Part shown: positions 42,584 to 49,734 of the stretch, piece after piece
Layout: each line of letters begins with the position of its first letter
Numbering within the stretch: the stretch's first letter is position 1
Source: Terriglobales bacterium
GTDB taxonomy: Bacteria; Acidobacteriota; Terriglobia; Terriglobales; Acidobacteriaceae
Reading direction: 5' to 3'
Length of the DNA: 50,372 bases
NCBI GenBank assembly: GCA_016185365.1
Contig: JACPNP010000002.1
Span: 1-50,372 of the forward strand
Translations under genes and position numbers: made by a program
The notes under the pieces: generated by a model
Told to the model about the DNA's origin: nothing
Seen by the model: the letters and a program-made list of their open reading frames with translations, nothing else
Databases searched by the model: none

Positions 42584-43134
42584 GGCACAGATCGTCTAAC
42601 GCCCAATAATTCTCTTCTCGGGTCGCATAGTTGAAACCGTGCTGTACCTAGTCTGCACCCCCTCCCACACCCCAGGCTAAAGAGCTGAAAACATTGGGCA
42701 ATTCCTAGACATGCCTTGCAAAGAGCTCAAAACAAGCGGTTTATCGGTAAAGAGCTAAAGACAAAGGCTTTAGCTCGTCGACCTGGATCCGCCGGGGATA
42801 TGGGGGATATCCCCACCCCCTCCCCCTGTTGTGCAAAATCAATGACTTACAGACGGGATATCCCCCTAGCTCCTTGGTAGGGAAGGAGTTAGGCGGGTGA
42901 TATGCCGTTTGGCGCGGGGTTGAAGTGTATTATCTATTTGTTATATACAAGAATCAAGATAGTATCATTTAATTGAGGTGGTGTCAAGGAAAATGAGAGA
43001 GAGAAGCGCCTACCAAAGTGAAGACGAAAGGATCTCGGCATCCGAAAGGTCGAGTCAGCCCCGGTGTTCGAGTTGGTATAGTCTCTCATTCTGATAACTA
43101 CAGGAATTCAGGCGATGCGTCTTTGATGACTTGA

Positions 43135-43734
43135 ATGGAAAATATGGAAAAGAAGCTGCCAATCCCCACAATTGAACTCATTCATTCGGCAGTATCGAGT
43201 TTTAAGTCCGATCCCAATGCCGGCTTGACTGATCGAGCCATCCAATTACTCGTAACGCAATTTCCAAGCAACACCTCTGTCGACGCGATTCTTTTGAAGG
43301 TCACAGCAATAAACTCGCTCTATTCCACCAATATGTACGCCGTAGTCGCTATGGCAGAACACATTGCAGGTCTTGGGATTGATACTGACCTCAGAGTGGG
43401 ATCCCATGATGTAGTTGAGCGAATTGCGACAGTATGGATCGGTGGCAAGAAGCGGCGCAATTATTCGTTTGCTTCCAAGTATTGTAGTTGGCACAACCCA
43501 GACTTATTCCCGATATTTGACAGCCAAGTCGATAACAGTCTGTGGGCCTATCGGAAGCAAGACCAATTTTCAGAATTCAGGCGCAGTGACCTGCAAATTT
43601 ACGCGAAATTCACAAGAGTGATCGCGGATTTCAAGGAATTTTATGGATTGGGTTCAGTCAACTATAAGCAGCTTGATAATTTTCTGTGGCAGTCTGGTAG
43701 ACAACTTATGGAGCCACGATTGAGGTCGCAATAA
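43135..43734 (+). CDS. Uncharacterised protein, lower GC than its surroundings
   Basis: A 199-residue protein (ATG 43135; ATG 43144 is possible). Its coding sequence is visibly poorer in GC, with many A/T-ending codons, than the rest of the window, which suggests transfer. It has no signal peptide or membrane helix and looks helical. The best conserved-looking block is YSFASKYCSWHNPDLFPIFD at residues ~109-128, followed by an aromatic-rich C-terminal half. I cannot name the family; a helical DNA-glycosylase-like fold is one possibility. Its stop overlaps the next start by one base (TAATG), so it is coupled to the GNAT gene. Confidence 0.75.
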   Translation: MENMEKKLPIPTIELIHSAVSSFKSDPNAGLTDRAIQLLVTQFPSNTSVDAILLKVTAINSLYSTNMYAVVAMAEHIAGLGIDTDLRVGSHDVVERIATVWIGGKKRRNYSFASKYCSWHNPDLFPIFDSQVDNSLWAYRKQDQFSEFRRSDLQIYAKFTRVIADFKEFYGLGSVNYKQLDNFLWQSGRQLMEPRLRSQ

Positions 43735-44384
43735 TGAACTCGCCTAACCCCACTCACATCGAATACGGCCTCTACACCGCCGCCGACGCGGACGCCATGG
43801 CCGAACTCCTGGCCGAGACATTCAGCCGCAACGACCCGCCCGCCTGGGTCCTGGGGGTCACCGCGGCCGATTTCGAATCGTTCGTCCGGTTGTTCTTGCC
43901 CAAGGCCGCCGAAGAAAAGTTGACCATCGTGGCCCGGCTCGCCGGAACCGGGGAACTGGTCGGCGCGCTGCTCACCGAAGACTGCGCCTCCACCATGCCC
44001 GAAGGAGTAGCGCTCCTCAGCCCGAAGTTCGAGCCGATCTTCGACATCCTGGGCCAATTGGACACCGAGTATCGCGCCGGCCGCGAGGTGCGTCCGGGCG
44101 AATACGTCCATCTCTTTTTGTTGGGCGTTTCCAGCCGCGCCGCCGGGCAGGGCATCGCCAAGCGCTTGGTCGCCGCCTGTCTTGAGAACGCCGCGCAACG
44201 CGGCTACCGCACCGCCGTCTGCGAGGCCACGAACAAGACCTCGCAGCACATCTTCCGCACGCTGGGATTCGCGGAGCGCGTGCACCGCTCCTACGCGGCG
44301 CATCGCTTCAACGGCCAGGCCATGTTCGCCTCCATCGCCGAGCAGGGCGGGCCGATCCTTATGGACCGGTCGCTGGTGGGGTGA
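43734..44384 (+). CDS. GNAT-family N-acetyltransferase
   Basis: A 216-residue protein. The acetyl-CoA loop is in LLGVSSRAAGQGIAKRLVAA (residues ~124-143, pattern R-x-x-G-x-G), followed by ATNKTSQHIFRTLGF, the usual motif B. The acceptor is unknown. It starts within the stop of the low-GC gene but has normal GC-rich codon use, so the two genes have different histories even though they are coupled. Confidence 0.88.
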   Translation: MNSPNPTHIEYGLYTAADADAMAELLAETFSRNDPPAWVLGVTAADFESFVRLFLPKAAEEKLTIVARLAGTGELVGALLTEDCASTMPEGVALLSPKFEPIFDILGQLDTEYRAGREVRPGEYVHLFLLGVSSRAAGQGIAKRLVAACLENAAQRGYRTAVCEATNKTSQHIFRTLGFAERVHRSYAAHRFNGQAMFASIAEQGGPILMDRSLVG

Positions 44385-44484
44385 TCGGGTTGGGTGGCTG
44401 GAACAATGCGATACATGGCGGGCCGAGAATCTGCGTCGCCCCTACGGAACTCGGTGGACACATGGCCATTGGTCCCGCACCTTA

Positions 44485-45672
44485 CTATTTCCCCACCACA
44501 TACTTCACCAGGAATGCCTTCAACAGCGGGCGGTTTTTCTGCCGATAAGCATCATAATCCTGCGAAATCCCGTTATCGGCATTGAAGATCAGGATCCACG
44601 CCTCTAGCATACCCTCATCGATCAACCGTTTCAGGAGTTGAAGTTGGGGCGTGTAGTTGGGCCCTTTCTTTTTGTCTTTCGCGGTGGATTCCGCCAGGCG
44701 GATCACGGAGCGCAGGGCATCGGCTTCCTCCACCAAGGAGTGTCGGTATGCCATTTCCTCCGGAAACGTGGCCTTGAATTTTTCTTTCTCCCAGGCGGCA
44801 CGAGTCCCGGCGTATCCGATCCACCCCATGCTTCCGTCATCGGCCGTGGACAGAGTGATGTTCATGTTGGACTTGCCGTCGGCCGATTTCTCGTACTTGG
44901 GGACATCGATCCGCGGCTGCGTAAGCTTCACGCGGTTGGCGTCCGCCCACTGCGTCAATCCGACCCAGGAAGACCGGCTGTAGGGCTCGGCGACGACTGC
45001 GTCCAGGAACTTGTCCATTGCCGGTTCGTACTTGCCCTGAAACTTGAGTGCGTCACCCCAGTAGCGGTATGCCGTTTCGACATCCGGCTGGATGGCGATG
45101 GCCCTCGCGAACCATTCGCCGGCCTGGTCATACTGTTTCTGCTTGAATAGAACGTCACCGATGAACAATGTTGCATGATAGTTCCTGGGATCAAGCGCCA
45201 GCGCGCGCTGATATCCGGCGATCGCCTCGGCATAGTTGCCCTTCACGAATTCGGATTCCGCCGCCTGCATGGCCCGGTCCAAGGCGGCATCCTTGGAATA
45301 GCTTGGTTCCGTACCGTCATCCGGCAAGTCATCGGCAACGCCCATCAAGTTGCTCTTATTGCCCAATTCACGGGCACGCAACATGGTCTTCTTGGCCCGG
45401 ACTCGCATGGCTCGCTTCTTCGGGATGTCCGGCTCCGCTGCGGCCGCTGCCAGGAGCGAAAAGCCCAACTCACCCTGGATCTCCGGGTCATTCGGCAGCT
45501 CCATCGCCAGTTGCTCCAGCAGCGGCAACGCCTCCACGTGGCGGCCTCTCTCATACAGGTCCTTGGCTTTCGCGCGTACCGTCTCTTGAGCCTGGACCTG
45601 TGCGGCAAGACTCAGGTAAGCAAGAAACACAAGTAGACCTATGCCGATCAGTTTGCTGAGGATTCGCTTCAT
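44485..45672 (-). CDS. Exported TPR-repeat protein
   Basis: A 395-residue protein. The ATG at 45670-45672 follows AAGGAG and gives a clean signal peptide (MKRILSKLIGIGLLVFLAYL, cleavage near VQAQ); the upstream in-frame extension is rejected. Tetratricopeptide-like units run through residues ~30-200 (YERGRHVEALPLLEQLA, GNYAEAIAGYQRALALDPRN, KQYDQAGEWFARAIAIQPDV). The C-terminal half has no recognised domain. Probably a periplasmic scaffold; the partner is unknown. Confidence 0.85.
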   Translation of the reverse strand: MKRILSKLIGIGLLVFLAYLSLAAQVQAQETVRAKAKDLYERGRHVEALPLLEQLAMELPNDPEIQGELGFSLLAAAAAEPDIPKKRAMRVRAKKTMLRARELGNKSNLMGVADDLPDDGTEPSYSKDAALDRAMQAAESEFVKGNYAEAIAGYQRALALDPRNYHATLFIGDVLFKQKQYDQAGEWFARAIAIQPDVETAYRYWGDALKFQGKYEPAMDKFLDAVVAEPYSRSSWVGLTQWADANRVKLTQPRIDVPKYEKSADGKSNMNITLSTADDGSMGWIGYAGTRAAWEKEKFKATFPEEMAYRHSLVEEADALRSVIRLAESTAKDKKKGPNYTPQLQLLKRLIDEGMLEAWILIFNADNGISQDYDAYRQKNRPLLKAFLVKYVVGK

Positions 45673-45746
45673 ACGAATGACTCCTTGGCAGGCCTTAATA
45701 GTTCTGACACCGAGAACGCGTTCGCGGTTCCTTCTTGCAAAAAGAT

Positions 45747-47330
45747 CTACCGCAAACACTCCGCAATCTTCCCGCTCTCGATCAGCTCGGCAAGCTTCTC
45801 GAAGTCCGCGGCCAGGCTGCGGTCATGGTCCACCGTGGGTGAGACCGCGCGGATGGCGGCGTGCGCCTGCTGGCCGCGGGCGCTGGTCTTGAGTGGAGCG
45901 AGGAAATCCAATGCCTGCGCGGCGGCGGCGGCCTCAATGGCCAGCACGTAGCGCGAGTTCATCATGACCTTCTTCAGTTTGATGGCCGCGCCCATGCCCA
46001 TGGAAACGTAATCCTCTTTGTTGCCGCTGGTGGTGATCGAGTCCACGCTCGCTGGATGCGCCAGCACTTTGTTCTCGCTGGCCAATGCGGCCGCTGTGAC
46101 CTGGGGCATCATGTATCCGGAGTTCAGCCCGGCGCCGGAAGCGAGGAAGGGCGGCAGTCCTTCGCTGAGCGCGGGATTCACCATGCGCTCGATGCGCCGC
46201 TCGCTGATGCCCGCCAGCGCGCTCAGCGCGATGGCCAGATAGTCGAGCGCGAAGGCCACCGGCTCGCCGTGAAAATTGCCGCCGCTGATCACGTCACCTT
46301 CCACCACGTCGCCGATCTGCGGCTTCTTGCCCACCTGTTTCGGCGCGGGGAAGACCAGCGGATTGTCCACCGCGGAGTTCATCTCGATCTCGAAGGTGCG
46401 CCGGCAGAAGGCGAGCGTGTCACGCACCGCGCCATGCACCTGCGGGATGCAGCGCATGGAGTATGCGTCCTGCACCCGGCCACAGCCGCGATGCGACTCG
46501 CGCAGCGCGCTGTCCGCAAGCATGAGCCGAAGGTTGGCCGCCACCTGCATCTGCCCGGCGTGGGGACGCGCCGCATGGATGCGCTCGTCGAACGCGGTGT
46601 CGGTACCTTTGAGCGCGTCGAGCGACATCGCGCCCAGCACGTCGGCCGTGTCCGCCAGATTCTCCGCCGAGAGCAGTGTCAGCGCGCCCACGGCCAGCAT
46701 CGCCTGCGTGCCGTTGATGAGTGAGATGGCTTCCTTGGCCTCAAGCGTGAGCGGCTTGATGTCGGCTGCTTTCAGCGCGCTCGCGCCCTTCAACTTCCTG
46801 CCCCGGCGCTCGACTTTCCCGGCTTTTGTTTCCGAGACGAACGCCTCACCCTCGCCGATCAGCACCAGCGCCAGGTGCGCGAGCGGGGCAAGATCGCCGC
46901 TGGCGCCCACGCTGCCCTGCGAAGGGATCACCGGATGCACGCCGCGGTTGAGCATCTCGCACAGCGTGTCGATCACCACCGGGCGCACGCCGCTGAAGCC
47001 CTTGGCCAGCGAGTTCGCGCGCAGCAGGATCATCGCCCGCGATTCGGCCTCGCTCAGCGGCTCGCCCACGCCGACCGCGTGCGAGCGCAGCAGGTTCACC
47101 TGCATCGCGCGGTTCTGCTCAGCGGTGATGCGCACGTCGCTCAGCTTGCCCACGCCGGTGGTGATGGCATAGGCCAGGCGGTCGCGGGCCACAATGTCAT
47201 CCACCACGGCGCGCGCCCGCTCCACTCGCTCACGCGCGTCGGGATCGAGCAACACGGGTCGCCGCTCCTGCACCACCTGCTTCAGGTCAGCGAGCGTCAG
47301 GCTGTTTCCGTCGATGTGCAGGGCCTTCAT
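45747..47330 (-). CDS. hutH: Histidine ammonia-lyase
   Basis: A 527-residue protein from MKALHIDGNSLTLADL. The MIO prosthetic group forms from A143-S144-G145 in GSVGASGDLAPL. Tyr54 in YAITTGVG and the His84 in LLRSHAVGVGEPL are typical of histidine rather than phenylalanine/tyrosine lyases. It deaminates histidine to urocanate. No hutU, hutI or hutG lies in the window, so the rest of the pathway must be elsewhere. It is last in a minus-strand run after the acyl-CoA genes, separated by 115 bp of repeats. Confidence 0.95.
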   Translation of the reverse strand: MKALHIDGNSLTLADLKQVVQERRPVLLDPDARERVERARAVVDDIVARDRLAYAITTGVGKLSDVRITAEQNRAMQVNLLRSHAVGVGEPLSEAESRAMILLRANSLAKGFSGVRPVVIDTLCEMLNRGVHPVIPSQGSVGASGDLAPLAHLALVLIGEGEAFVSETKAGKVERRGRKLKGASALKAADIKPLTLEAKEAISLINGTQAMLAVGALTLLSAENLADTADVLGAMSLDALKGTDTAFDERIHAARPHAGQMQVAANLRLMLADSALRESHRGCGRVQDAYSMRCIPQVHGAVRDTLAFCRRTFEIEMNSAVDNPLVFPAPKQVGKKPQIGDVVEGDVISGGNFHGEPVAFALDYLAIALSALAGISERRIERMVNPALSEGLPPFLASGAGLNSGYMMPQVTAAALASENKVLAHPASVDSITTSGNKEDYVSMGMGAAIKLKKVMMNSRYVLAIEAAAAAQALDFLAPLKTSARGQQAHAAIRAVSPTVDHDRSLAADFEKLAELIESGKIAECLR

Positions 47331-47342
47331 AGGTTTGTTAGC

Positions 47343-47393
47343 GCCGGCCTCCGGCCGACTGTGGACCGTGTGGCACAGCCGTCCTCGGCTGTG
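47343..47393. repeat. REP-like hairpins in the hutH leader
   Basis: CACAGCCG-TCCT-CGGCTGTG (47374-47393) is a perfect 8-bp hairpin. A shorter GCCGG/CCGGC stem (47343-47355) is next to it. Both lie in the spacer between the thioesterase gene and hutH. Confidence 0.7.
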
Positions 47394-47413
47394 TTGAACA
47401 TATGCCGCGGCTG

Positions 47414-47451
47414 CCGACCACTGACTACTGACCACTGACTACTGACTACTG
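47414..47451 (-). repeat. Heptad tandem array starting at the thioesterase stop codon
   Basis: On the minus strand: CAGTAGT, CAGTAGT, CAGTGGT, CAGTAGT, CAGTGGT. The first unit contains the last codon and the TAG stop of the thioesterase gene. Confidence 0.9.
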
Positions 47452-47856
47452 TTTCACCGCCGCGGCAAAAGCGGACTGGAATCTTTCCGGCAACTGCGTC
47501 TTCTCAAACTTCGCATTCACCACGATGTGCGTGGTCTCACCTTCGGCCAGGAGAGTGCCATCCTCTGCGCGCACGATCTCATAGGCAAAATGCAGCAGGG
47601 AACCGCGAATATTCTTCAGCCGGGTGCGGACGATCAACTCATCGTCATAATACGCCGGGCTCTTGAACCGGCAGCGGACATCCGCCACCGCGATGTGGCA
47701 ATCGTGCTCGCGCTCCAGGTCGCGATAGCGGAACCCGAGCTGGCGCAGCAGTTCCACGCGGCCCACCTCGAACCATACGATGAAATTCGAGTGGTAGACC
47801 ACGCCCATCTTGTCCGTCTCGGCGTAGCGGACGCGGATTTTCGCCTCGCCGGTCAT
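47446..47856 (-). CDS. Acyl-CoA thioesterase (YbgC/4-hydroxybenzoyl-CoA thioesterase family)
   Basis: A 136-residue hot-dog-fold protein from MTGEAKIRVRYAETDKMGVV; a GTG 12 bp earlier is possible. The catalytic-loop motif RYAETDKMGVVYHSNF, with its Asp and the VYHSNFIVWFEVGR helix, is diagnostic. It hydrolyses acyl-CoA thioesters; the natural acyl group is unknown. The ATG overlaps the enoyl-CoA hydratase stop by 4 bp. The C-terminal Gln and stop lie in the heptad array. Confidence 0.9.
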   Translation of the reverse strand: MTGEAKIRVRYAETDKMGVVYHSNFIVWFEVGRVELLRQLGFRYRDLEREHDCHIAVADVRCRFKSPAYYDDELIVRTRLKNIRGSLLHFAYEIVRAEDGTLLAEGETTHIVVNAKFEKTQLPERFQSAFAAAVKQ

Positions 47857-48641
47857 TTTCCCGTCCACTTCGGCTTGCGCTTCTCCAGGAATGACGCGAT
47901 GCCCTCGCGAAAGTCCGCCGTGGTGCGGATGCGCGCGTTGTCCTCCACCGCCGCCGCCACTTGCGCGTCCAGTTGCTCCTTGATGAAGCTGTTGATCAGC
48001 CGCTTGGTGGCGCGCACCGAGCTGGGACTGTTTTCCAGCAGCAGGTTCGCCAGCGTGATCGCCCGCGGCATCAGTTCGGCGGGCGCGACCACTTCATTCA
48101 CCAGACCGTAGCGATGCGCCTCCGCGGCGTCGAACAGCCGCGCCGTCATCAACAGGTCGCGCGCGACTTTGTGCCCCACCTGGAACACCAGATACGACGA
48201 CACGATGGCCGGCACGAAACCGATCTTCACTTCCGTGTATCCGAATTTCGCTTCGGGCACGGCCAGGGTGAAATCGCACATGGTGGCGATGCCCGTACCA
48301 CCGGCGATGGCGTGTCCGTTCACCGCCGCGATCGTTGGTTTCGTGAAGTCATAGATCCGCCGGAACAGGTTCGCCATGGTGCGCGAGTCTTCCACGTTCT
48401 GTTCGTGCGTCTTGCCGGTCAGCTTCTGCAGGTCCTCGAGGTCGAGCCCCGCGCAGAACGCCTTGCCTGCTCCGGTGATGATCAGCACCTGCGAGTCGGC
48501 CGACTTCTCCACCTCGTCCAGCGCGGCCATCACGTCCGCCACCAGCTGGAAGCTGACGGCATTGCGCTTGTCCGGCCGGTTGAGGGTCAGCGTGGCGATG
48601 TTGTCTTGTTCGGAGAGAAGGATCGTATTGTATTCAGCCAT
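47853..48641 (-). CDS. Enoyl-CoA hydratase/isomerase family protein
   Basis: A 262-residue crotonase-fold protein from MAEYNTILLSEQDNIATLTL. The oxyanion-hole blocks are AGKAFCAGLDLEDLQKL and NGHAIAGGTGIATMCDFTLA, and the catalytic-Glu region is VPEAKFGYTEVKIGFVPAIV. Between an HMG-CoA-lyase-type gene and a carboxylase subunit it may be the methylglutaconyl-CoA hydratase of leucine breakdown, though the family is broad. Heptad repeats fill the gap to the upstream gene. Confidence 0.88.
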   Translation of the reverse strand: MAEYNTILLSEQDNIATLTLNRPDKRNAVSFQLVADVMAALDEVEKSADSQVLIITGAGKAFCAGLDLEDLQKLTGKTHEQNVEDSRTMANLFRRIYDFTKPTIAAVNGHAIAGGTGIATMCDFTLAVPEAKFGYTEVKIGFVPAIVSSYLVFQVGHKVARDLLMTARLFDAAEAHRYGLVNEVVAPAELMPRAITLANLLLENSPSSVRATKRLINSFIKEQLDAQVAAAVEDNARIRTTADFREGIASFLEKRKPKWTGK

Positions 48642-48651
48642 ATTTGGTTTT

Positions 48652-48675
48652 CTAACCACTAACCACTAACCACTG
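48652..48675 (-). repeat. Heptad tandem array starting at the lyase stop codon
   Basis: On the minus strand: CAGTGGT, TAGTGGT, TAGTGGT, TAG. The last sense codons and the TAG stop of the lyase gene lie inside the array, and the unit closely resembles that at 47414-47451. Confidence 0.9.
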
Positions 48676-49523
48676 TACCTCGCCCCGATGTCCGCCGAAT
48701 GCTGCACCAGATTTGTGATCGGCTTCGTGACCGGCAGCGCCACACCGCGCTGCACCAACGCTTCGAACACAGTTTCCGTCGGGATATTGCCCACCAACGC
48801 ATCCTGCGCAAACGGACACCCGCCCAGTCCGCCGATCGCCGAGTCAAACCGGCGGCACCCTGCATCGTACGCCGTCAAGACCTTTTCCACCGCGTGCTCA
48901 CGCCGGGAATGCAGGTGCACGCCCACCTCCATGTGATCGTACTTTGCCAGCGTCGCGCTCACCAAGTCTCTGATCTGCGCGTTCGTCGCAGTACCGACGG
49001 TGTCCGCAAGCGACACCTGGCGGATGTCCATGTCCGCGATCAGGCCCACCGCCTCCAGCACCTCTTCCACATTCCACAGATCACCGTAGGGATTGCCGAA
49101 GGCCATCGAGATGTAGGTCACCACATTCAGTCCGGCCTCATCGGCCATCACTTTGATCTTCTCCAGCTCGTCCAATGCCTCTTCCAGTGTCTGCTTCTGA
49201 TTGCGTTCCAGGAACGTGGGCGAGATGGAATAAGGAAAGCCCAGCGTCCGCACCGCCTCCGTCGCAAGGGCCCGCTCCGCGCCTTTCTGATTCACCACGA
49301 TCCCGATGATCTCCACATCATCAGGCGGATCAAGCTTGGCCAGCACGTCTTCTGAATCCGCCATCTGCGGCACGGCTTTGGGCGACACGAAACTCACGGC
49401 ATCGATATGCTTGAACCCCGCACGCACCAGCTCGCGCAGATACCCGACCTTTTCCTCGGTGGGGATCTGTCCCGCCAACCCTTGCCAGGCATCGCGGGGA
49501 CACTCGATGTGTTTGATACTCAT
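48666..49523 (-). CDS. HMG-CoA lyase-type enzyme (HMGL-like TIM barrel)
   Basis: A 285-residue protein. The metal/catalytic start is CPRDAWQG. HIDAVSFVSPKAVPQMAD, SLADTVGTATNAQI, GVHLHSRREHAVEKV and the flexible loop GGLGGCPFAQDALVGNIPTE with its catalytic Cys are those of 3-hydroxy-3-methylglutaryl-CoA lyases. It splits HMG-CoA to acetyl-CoA and acetoacetate in leucine degradation. The N-terminus is a little shorter than usual. The start codon sits directly on a repeat arm without a Shine-Dalgarno. Confidence 0.92.
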   Translation of the reverse strand: MSIKHIECPRDAWQGLAGQIPTEEKVGYLRELVRAGFKHIDAVSFVSPKAVPQMADSEDVLAKLDPPDDVEIIGIVVNQKGAERALATEAVRTLGFPYSISPTFLERNQKQTLEEALDELEKIKVMADEAGLNVVTYISMAFGNPYGDLWNVEEVLEAVGLIADMDIRQVSLADTVGTATNAQIRDLVSATLAKYDHMEVGVHLHSRREHAVEKVLTAYDAGCRRFDSAIGGLGGCPFAQDALVGNIPTETVFEALVQRGVALPVTKPITNLVQHSADIGARYSG

Positions 49524-49700
49524 TTGTGATTGTCGATTTCAGATTTGTGATTGCTCTTGCAACACCGTAACGGCAGTTTTCGGCACCAAGTGTATCCGGA
49601 CTCCGAATCGACAAACTCATTTTGCTTAAACTTGCCCGTCCCGAACAAACGATGTTGCCAGATGTTTTTCAATCACAAATCGCAAATCATAGATCGCAAT
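49522..49700 (-). mobile_element. IVS-like arm pair without an ORF, in front of the lyase gene
   Basis: Arms 49522-49554 and 49670-49700 are imperfect inverted repeats, with an identical 12-bp inner block (GATTTGTGATTG) and strong resemblance to the arms of cassette 2 (GATTTGTGA, CACAAATCGCAAATC). The 115 bp between them hold no four-helix-bundle sequence. One arm again starts at the ATG of the next gene. Confidence 0.65.
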
Positions 49701-49707
49701 TTTCCAG

Positions 49708-49730
49708 CCTTTGTGTCTCTGTGGTGAAAC
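49708..49730. repeat. CACAGAG-type dispersed repeat unit
   Basis: Read on the minus strand the unit is GTTTCACCACAGAGACACAA, the same as the unit at 42361 apart from small changes. It ends 4 bp from the stop codon of the carboxylase gene. Confidence 0.7.
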
Positions 49731-49734
49731 GACG

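Larger units (their letters stand above)
42289..43134. other. 846-bp non-coding stretch packed with repeats
   Basis: No credible gene is seen. From left to right it holds two 7-bp tandem arrays (42320-42347 and 42389-42416), two CACAGAG-type units (42361-42381 and 42425-42457), a folded element (42482-42583), three AAAGAGCT-type units with A-rich tails (about 42678, 42719 and 42751), and two GGATATCCCC blocks (about 42807 and 42859). The base composition falls to AT-rich from about 42900 to 43130. Confidence 0.8.

Noticed and set aside
42364..42606. Open frames on both strands through the repeat region after the HD gene
   Set aside because: They are composed of repeat units (CACAGAG, heptads, hairpins), have no homology-like features and no Shine-Dalgarno.
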